Assembly: GCA_021286855.1 (NCBI GenBank)
Contig: JAJTBO010000017.1
Location: 1-64,000, forward strand
Direction: 5' to 3'
From: Hyphomicrobiales bacterium
Lineage (GTDB): Bacteria; Pseudomonadota; Alphaproteobacteria; Rhizobiales; Ancalomicrobiaceae
DNA length: 64,000 nt
This document shows positions 57,713 to 64,000 of this stretch, piece after piece. The position numbers and the translations under genes were made by a program. Position 1 is the stretch's first letter. Each line of letters opens with the position of its first letter. The notes below the pieces were generated by a model that was given only the letters and a program-made list of their open reading frames with translations, was not told the origin of the DNA and searched no databases.

Positions 57713-58074
57713 CACGCCTTCGCCGGTTCGATCGACACCGATTCGCCGCAGCCGCAGGCCGAGATCTGGTTCGGGTTCTCGAACACGAAGGTCGAGGCCA
57801 TCTTGTCGGTCTTGAAGTCGACCGTCGTGCCGAGCAGATAGAGCGTCGCGCTCGGCTCGACGAAGACCCGAACGTCGTCGATCTCGACCACGTCGTCCTT
57901 CGGATCCGGCGTCTCGACCATCTCGAACCGATAGGTCATGCCGGCGCAGCCGCCCTTCTCGAGCCCGAGCCGCAGCCCGGCGAGCGGCGTCGCGGAATGG
58001 GCGATGATCGAGCGCACCCGCTCGACCGCCGCCGGCGTCAGCTTCACAACCGGCATGTCGCCGAAGAGACTCAT
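57712..58074 (-). CDS. sufA: A-type Fe-S carrier protein (SufA/IscA)
   Basis: SufA receives Fe-S clusters from SufBCD and hands them to target enzymes. The 120 residues show the three conserved cysteines: one in EKGGCAGMTYRF and two in ISACGCGESV near the C-terminus. About ten residues precede the usual start (MSLFGDM). It lies 12 bp after the DUF59 gene and is coupled to tenA. It could as well be named iscA; the operon context favours sufA. Confidence 0.95.
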   Translation of the reverse strand: MSLFGDMPVVKLTPAAVERVRSIIAHSATPLAGLRLGLEKGGCAGMTYRFEMVETPDPKDDVVEIDDVRVFVEPSATLYLLGTTVDFKTDKMASTFVFENPNQISACGCGESVSIEPAKA

Positions 58075-58086
58075 GTCATCCCCTCC

Positions 58087-58473
58087 TCAGTACATGTCGA
58101 GCGCGATGCGCGCTTCGTCCGACATGCGCTCCTGCGTCCACGGCGGATCGAACACCATGTTGACGGTGACCTCGTTGATGCCGACCACGGCGCGAATGGC
58201 GTTCTGCACCCAGTCCGGCATCTCGCCGGCGACCGGGCAACCCGGCGCGGTCAGCGTCATGTCGACGGATACATTGCGGTCGTCGTCGATGTCGACCCGA
58301 TAGATCAGGCCGAGCTCGTAGATGTCGGCCGGGATCTCGGGGTCGTAGACGGTCTTCAGCGCCGCGACGATGTCCTGCGTCAGCCGCGCCAGCTCCTCCG
58401 GCGGGATCGCCGATCCGCCCGAGGTGGCGACCTGGGCGGGGCCTTGGGAAAAATCCGGGGCCGTGACTTCCAT
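58087..58473 (-). CDS. sufT: DUF59 (MIP18-like) Fe-S maturation protein SufT
   Basis: The 128-residue protein has a DUF59/MIP18 domain (about 30-125): TVYDPEIPADIYELGLIYRV carries the conserved Asp-Pro-Glu-Ile, and LTAPGCPVAGEMPDWV holds the conserved Cys. Related SufT and human CIA2 proteins help deliver Fe-S clusters. The first 25 residues are Gln/Gly/Ser-rich and probably flexible. It sits between sufS (12 bp) and sufA (12 bp), as in many alphaproteobacterial suf operons. Confidence 0.93.
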   Translation of the reverse strand: MEVTAPDFSQGPAQVATSGGSAIPPEELARLTQDIVAALKTVYDPEIPADIYELGLIYRVDIDDDRNVSVDMTLTAPGCPVAGEMPDWVQNAIRAVVGINEVTVNMVFDPPWTQERMSDEARIALDMY

Positions 58474-58485
58474 GGGACATCTCCC

Positions 58486-59721
58486 TCAGGCGAAGAAGGC
58501 GCGCGCCTTGACGAGACCATCGACCAGACGGTCGACCTCGTCGCGGCGATTGTAGAGCGCGAAGGACGCGCGGCAGGTCGACGTGACCCCGAACCGCTTC
58601 AGGAGCGGTTGCGCGCAGTGTGTGCCGGCCCGGACCGCGATGCCGTAGCGATCGAGGATCGTCGCCACGTCGTGGGCGTGCGCGCCCTCGACCTCGAAGG
58701 AGACGATCGCACCCTTGCCCGGCGCCGTGCCGAAGACACGGATCGAATTGAGCTCGCCGAGCCGCTGCATGGCGTAGGCGCAGAGGTCGGCTTCGTGCGC
58801 GGCGATGCGCTCGCGGCCGATCGACTGCATGTAGGTCAGCGCAGCGCCGAGCCCGGCCGCCTCGACGATCGGCGGCGTGCCCGCCTCGAAGCGATGCGGC
58901 GGCTCGCCGTAGGTGACGTTGTCCTCGCTCACCTCGCGGATCATCTCGCCGCCGCCGAGGAACGGCGGCATCTTCTCGAGCAGTTCGCGCCGCCCGTAGA
59001 GCGCGCCGATGCCGGTCGGCCCATAGAGCTTGTGCCCGGTGATGCAGTAGAAGTCGCAGCCGATCGCCTGGACGTCGACCGGCATGTGGACCGCCGCCTG
59101 GGAGCCGTCGACGAGCGTGAGGATGCCGCGTTCGCGCGCCATCCGGCAGACTTCGGCGACCGGCACCACCGTTCCCGTCACGTTCGACATCTGCGTGATC
59201 GCGACGATCTTGGTCTTCGGCGTCAAGAGCTTTTCGAATTCGTCGAGGAGGAACGAGCCGTCCTCGGCGATCGGCGCCCATTTCAGCACGACGCCCTTGC
59301 GCTCGCGCAGGAAATGCCAGGGCACGATGTTGGCGTGATGCTCGAGGATCGAGATCACCACCTCGTCGCCGGCCTCGAGCCCGAGCCCGAGCGAGGCGGC
59401 GACCAGATTGATCGCCTCCGTCGTCGACTTGGTGAAGACGATCTCGTCGGTCGACGGCGCGTTGAGGAAGCCGCGCACGATCTCGCGCGCCCCCTCGTAG
59501 GCCTCGGTGGCGGCGTTGGCGAGATAGTGAAGGCCGCGATGGACGTTGGCGTAGCGCTTCGTCATCACGTCGACCATCTCGTCGATGACGGCTCGAGGCT
59601 TCTGCGCCGAAGCGCCGTTGTCGAGATAGACCAACGGCTTGCCGTAGACGGTCGTCGCCAGGATCGGAAAATCCGCGCGGATCTTTTCGACGTCGTAAGG
59701 AGCGAGCGCGGGCGCGTTCAT
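58486..59721 (-). CDS. sufS: Cysteine desulfurase SufS
   Basis: SufS takes sulfur from cysteine as a persulfide for Fe-S assembly. The 411 residues are class V PLP enzymes of group II: YLDNGASAQKPRAVID near the start, the PLP Lys in CITGHKLYGPTGIGALYG, and the persulfide Cys in VRAGTHCAQPLL. ATG 59721 overlaps the sufD stop as ATGA. The operon also encodes a group I desulfurase upstream of sufB, so two sulfur donors are available. No SufE gene is present in the window. Confidence 0.97.
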   Translation of the reverse strand: MNAPALAPYDVEKIRADFPILATTVYGKPLVYLDNGASAQKPRAVIDEMVDVMTKRYANVHRGLHYLANAATEAYEGAREIVRGFLNAPSTDEIVFTKSTTEAINLVAASLGLGLEAGDEVVISILEHHANIVPWHFLRERKGVVLKWAPIAEDGSFLLDEFEKLLTPKTKIVAITQMSNVTGTVVPVAEVCRMARERGILTLVDGSQAAVHMPVDVQAIGCDFYCITGHKLYGPTGIGALYGRRELLEKMPPFLGGGEMIREVSEDNVTYGEPPHRFEAGTPPIVEAAGLGAALTYMQSIGRERIAAHEADLCAYAMQRLGELNSIRVFGTAPGKGAIVSFEVEGAHAHDVATILDRYGIAVRAGTHCAQPLLKRFGVTSTCRASFALYNRRDEVDRLVDGLVKARAFFA

Positions 59722-61046
59722 GTCCGATCTCCTCGCGCGTCGATCCAGCCGTCGATCTCCGCCTCGATCGCTTCGCGCGCGCCTTCCGAGCCGATCGCGT
59801 CGGTCACCTCGCCGAGGAAGGCGCGGATCAGCAGCTTGTCGGTCTCGGCCGCCGGAATGCCGCGGCTCATCAGGTAGAACTTCAGGGTTTCGTCGATCTC
59901 GGCGACCGTCGCGCCATGCGCGCAGGCGACGTCGTCGGCGAAGATCTCCAGTTCCGGCTTGGCCTTGGCCTCGGCGCGATCGGACAAGAGCACGGCATGC
60001 GCGCCCATCCGCCCGTCGGTGCCCTGCGCCTTCTTCTCCACGACGATGCGGCCCTGGAAGACGCTCACCGCCTCGCCGTCGACCGCCGACTTGTAGAGCT
60101 CGCGGCTGACCGCATGCGGCTCCGCGTGGGTGACGACCAGCGTCGCGTCGGCGTGGCTCCTCCCCTTGACCAGCGTCGCGCCGCGCGTCGAAAGATCCGC
60201 CGCTTCGCCGAGACGAGCGAAGATCTGCGTGCGGGCGAGCTTCGCGCCGAGCGTCACGACCGAATGATCGAACGCCGCCCGCTTGCCGAGATCGACCGCC
60301 AGCGTCGAGAACCGCGCCGCCTGATCGCCCTCGCGCTGGCGATCGAGCCAGACCGCCTTCGCGCCCGCGGCGAGCGTCAGCTCGGTGAGCGTATGGGCGT
60401 GGATCTCGACCCCGTCCGGGCTCTCGTGGCTCTCGATCACCTCGATCGACGCCCCCTCGCCCACCACGACCGCATGGCGGACGAAGGCGGAAACCGAGGC
60501 GCCGGAAGAGAGATGCCGGATCTCCAGCGGCCGCGCCGCGACCGCGCCGGCCGCGACCCGGACGATCAGCCCGTCGCCGTAGAAGGCCGAAGCGAGCGCC
60601 ACCAGGGGATCGCGCTCGACCGCCGGATCGGCCGAAACCCGCCCGCCGAGCGCCGCCAGCGCCGGGTCGTTCGCGGCGAGCCCGGCCGCGATCGTCGTCA
60701 CCGCGACGCCGTCGCCGAGCCCGGAAAGGTCGGAGAGATCGGCCCGGAAGAACCCGTCGACGAAGACGGCGCGCGCCGCTCCGAGGCCGACGAAGAGATC
60801 CGCCCCGCCAGCCGAGCGGCTGGTCGGCGCGGCCGGAACCGGCGCGCTCGCCAACATCGAACGCAGGTCGGTGAAGTGATAGGCCTCGACGCGGCGATGC
60901 GGCAGGCCGGCGGTCGAAAACCGCGCGAAGGCGCCGGCCCGATCGACCACGTCGCCCGAATAGGTTTCCACGAAGCTCGAGAACGCCGTCTCGAGGTCCG
61001 TTTCGGCGCGCGTGCGGCGGCGCTCGGTGGGAGCGAGGATCTCCAT
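59718..61046 (-). CDS. sufD: Fe-S assembly scaffold protein SufD
   Basis: SufD pairs with SufB and the SufC ATPase in the scaffold that builds Fe-S clusters. The 442 residues have an N-terminal helical region (to about 110) and the right-handed beta-helix core with HRRVEAYHFTDLR, EPHAVSRELYKSAVDGEA and FADDVACAHGATV (the conserved Cys and His of the SufB-SufD interface). ATG 61046 has GAGGAGG six bases upstream; an earlier in-frame ATG is less likely. It lies 10 bp after sufC and overlaps sufS. Confidence 0.96.
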   Translation of the reverse strand: MEILAPTERRRTRAETDLETAFSSFVETYSGDVVDRAGAFARFSTAGLPHRRVEAYHFTDLRSMLASAPVPAAPTSRSAGGADLFVGLGAARAVFVDGFFRADLSDLSGLGDGVAVTTIAAGLAANDPALAALGGRVSADPAVERDPLVALASAFYGDGLIVRVAAGAVAARPLEIRHLSSGASVSAFVRHAVVVGEGASIEVIESHESPDGVEIHAHTLTELTLAAGAKAVWLDRQREGDQAARFSTLAVDLGKRAAFDHSVVTLGAKLARTQIFARLGEAADLSTRGATLVKGRSHADATLVVTHAEPHAVSRELYKSAVDGEAVSVFQGRIVVEKKAQGTDGRMGAHAVLLSDRAEAKAKPELEIFADDVACAHGATVAEIDETLKFYLMSRGIPAAETDKLLIRAFLGEVTDAIGSEGAREAIEAEIDGWIDARGDRT

Positions 61047-61056
61047 CGCGTCCTCC

Positions 61057-61812
61057 TCAGGCGGCTTCGTCGACGAAGTCGGCATAGCCCTTCGCCTCGA
61101 GCTCGAGCGCCAGCTCCGGCCCGCCGGTCTTGACGATCCGCCCCTTGGAGAGGACGTGCACCACGTCCGGCCGGATGTGGTCGAGCAGGCGCTGATAATG
61201 CGTGATCACGACGAAGGCGCGATCGGGCGAACGCAGCGCGTTGACGCCTTCCGACACCACCTTCAACGCGTCGATGTCGAGGCCCGAATCGGTCTCGTCG
61301 AGGATGCACAGCTTCGGCTGCAGGATCGCCATCTGCAGGATTTCGTTGCGCTTCTTCTCGCCGCCGGAAAAGCCGACGTTGACCGGGCGCTTCAGCATGT
61401 CCTGGGTGATCTTGAGCTTGCCGGCTTCCGTGCGGACGAGCCGCATGAAGTCGGGCGTCGAGATCTCGCCCTCGCCCCGCGCCTTGCGCTGCGAATTGAG
61501 CGCCGCCTTCAGGAACGTCATGTTGCCGACGCCGGGGATCTCGACCGGATACTGGAAGGCGAGGAAGACGCCCGTCGCCGCGCGCATCGCCGGGTCCATG
61601 TCGAGGATGTCGACGCCGTCGAGCGTCGCCGAGCCGTCCGTCACCTTGTAGCCCGGCTTGCCGGCCAGCACATGGGAGAGCGTCGACTTGCCGGCGCCGT
61701 TCGGCCCCATGATGGCGTGGACCTCGCCGGCCTTCACGGTCAGATCGAGCCCGCGCAGGATCTCGCGGCCGTCCGCTTCGATCTCGGCATGGAGGTTCTT
61801 GATTTCGAGCAT
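61057..61812 (-). CDS. sufC: Fe-S assembly ATPase SufC
   Basis: SufC is the ABC-type ATPase that drives changes in the SufBD scaffold; it is soluble, not a transporter. The 251 residues have Walker A GPNGAGKST, Q-loop AFQYPVEIPG, signature FSGGEKKRNEI and Walker B LCILDETDSGLD. The modified signature with KKRNE is typical of SufC. It follows sufB by 62 bp and precedes sufD by 10 bp. Confidence 0.98.
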   Translation of the reverse strand: MLEIKNLHAEIEADGREILRGLDLTVKAGEVHAIMGPNGAGKSTLSHVLAGKPGYKVTDGSATLDGVDILDMDPAMRAATGVFLAFQYPVEIPGVGNMTFLKAALNSQRKARGEGEISTPDFMRLVRTEAGKLKITQDMLKRPVNVGFSGGEKKRNEILQMAILQPKLCILDETDSGLDIDALKVVSEGVNALRSPDRAFVVITHYQRLLDHIRPDVVHVLSKGRIVKTGGPELALELEAKGYADFVDEAA

Positions 61813-61874
61813 TGTACGTCCCCTCGGGGCGTGGCGCGGAGCGCCTGGAAAATCTGGATCCGAAGAGCCGCCGA

Positions 61875-63344
<1,470 letters not shown>

Positions 63345-63447
63345 GTCGTTCTCTCTTCGCAGCGCGGGGTCAAGGCCCGCGGGTTCGAGAATCCGGAATT
63401 CCAGTATCGCCCACCCGCGCCGTCCCGGAAAGACGAACGCCGACGGA

Positions 63448-64000
63448 TCAGCCGCGCGCCAGACGGCCGAAGATGCGCTTCGCGATCTCCGCCACCGCCG
63501 AAAGCTCTTCGGCCGTGGCGTCGACCCCGAAGGAGAAGCGGATCGCTCCCCCTGCGAAGTCGGCCGAAACGCCCATGGCCTCGACCACGTGGCTCGCGCC
63601 GACCTTGCCGGAAGAACAGGCCGATCCGGCCGAAACGGCGACGCCTTCGAGATCGAAGGCGATCACCATCGTCTCCGCCCGCGCGCCCCGAACCGCCACC
63701 ATCGAGGTGTTGGCCAACCGCGGCGCGCCGCCTCCCAGAACTTTCACATTGGAAGATATAGAAAGCAACTGCTCTTCGAACCAGCCCCGTCGACGTTCGA
63801 GATCAGGAATTTCACGTAGCCGCCGCCCGGCCTCGGCCGCCGCCGCTCCGAAGGCGACGATCCCCGGCACGTTCTGCGTGCCGGCCCGACGGTTCGACTC
63901 CTGTCCGCCTCCCGGCAACAGCGACGCTGGAACCACTTCGAAATTCCGAGAAATCAGCGCGCCGCATCCCGGCAGACCGCCGATCTTGTGCGCCGACAGC
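63448..64000 (-). CDS. Cysteine desulfurase, IscS/NifS type (5' end outside window)
   Basis: Only the C-terminal 183 residues are in the window; the gene starts beyond base 64000. The visible part opens [16 protein letters not shown], whose Lys carries PLP, then [17 protein letters not shown], and has the sulfur-accepting Cys in [12 protein letters not shown]. This is the group I pattern of IscS/NifS, different from the group II SufS later in the operon. It precedes sufB by 103 bp. In Rhizobium and relatives an Rrf2-type regulator usually lies just upstream, which would be outside this window. Confidence 0.94.
   Translation of the reverse strand, partial: LSAHKIGGLPGCGALISRNFEVVPASLLPGGGQESNRRAGTQNVPGIVAFGAAAAEAGRRLREIPDLERRRGWFEEQLLSISSNVKVLGGGAPRLANTSMVAVRGARAETMVIAFDLEGVAVSAGSACSSGKVGASHVVEAMGVSADFAGGAIRFSFGVDATAEELSAVAEIAKRIFGRLARG

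Noticed and set aside
57713..58090. Possible TPP riboswitch controlling tenA
   Set aside because: tenA starts at the sufA stop, leaving no room for a leader.

Overview
The window is 64 kb of chromosome from a high-G+C alphaproteobacterium, most likely of the order Hyphomicrobiales (Rhizobiales). The evidence is gene content and order: dusB-ntrB-ntrC-ntrY-ntrX-dat-hfq-hflX on one strand, a fused ispDF, metC divergent from aapJQMP, trpGDC-moaC-moeA-lexA-comEC-gltX-gltA, a suf operon with a second cysteine desulfurase and a DUF59 gene, and a direct-repeat GAAC-N7-GAAC SOS box in front of lexA. The genus cannot be told from this sequence. I see no tRNA, rRNA, CRISPR array, insertion sequence or prophage.

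Layout. 0-2.9 kb: end of an acyl-CoA ligase gene, an acyl-CoA dehydrogenase and a MerR-like regulator. 3-14.6 kb: a tandem PilZ protein facing hflX, then hfq, a D-amino-acid transaminase and the two nitrogen two-component systems (NtrYX, NtrBC), with a LysE-type exporter gene between ntrC and ntrY, and dusB at the head. 14.7-20.1 kb: ispDF and cinA on the plus strand; a VOC protein, a DUF350 membrane protein, pyrG and secG on the minus strand. 20.4-23.2 kb: a small accessory block (DoxX protein, LysR regulator, glutathione transferase, FMN-barrel protein). 23.3-34.7 kb: tpiA, then ppiD-trpE, and trpG-trpD-trpC-moaC-moeA. A minus-strand block (27.7-30.4 kb) separates trpE from trpG. It holds a transglutaminase-like gene and a coupled pair: a papain-like cysteine hydrolase and a membrane-anchored ankyrin protein. 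34.9-41.7 kb: lexA, a comEC gene with a very long disordered tail, gltX and gltA. 41.8-47.3 kb: a flavodoxin-fold oxidoreductase, a GNAT enzyme and the aapJQMP amino-acid ABC transporter. 47.5-52.9 kb: metC, a PAP2 phosphatase, a small lipoprotein and korAB. 53-57 kb: tgt-queA (queuosine), cyclophilin, and a LysE exporter coupled to a TfoX-N protein. 57-64 kb: the suf Fe-S operon read right to left (cysteine desulfurase, sufB, sufC, sufD, sufS, DUF59, sufA), ending in tenA.

How the genes work together. Most of the window is housekeeping: nitrogen sensing and amino-acid uptake (Ntr, Aap), tryptophan and molybdopterin synthesis, tRNA modification and charging, central carbon (TpiA, GltA, KorAB) and Fe-S assembly. 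Many junctions are 4-bp ATGA or GTGA overlaps, which suggests translational coupling (dusB-ntrB, gst-FMN barrel, hydrolase-ankyrin, korA-korB, queA-tgt, lysE-tfoX, sufD-sufS).

The best candidate for something new is the pair at 28.66-30.35 kb. A cytosol-made cysteine hydrolase of CHAP/NlpC type overlaps, by ATGA, a gene for a single-pass protein whose ankyrin repeats should face the periplasm. That is the layout expected of a peptidoglycan-targeting effector with its immunity protein. It is inserted in a normally compact trp locus and lies in locally AT-richer DNA. A second notable point is a tRNA-guanine transglycosylase in which all four usual zinc ligands are replaced.
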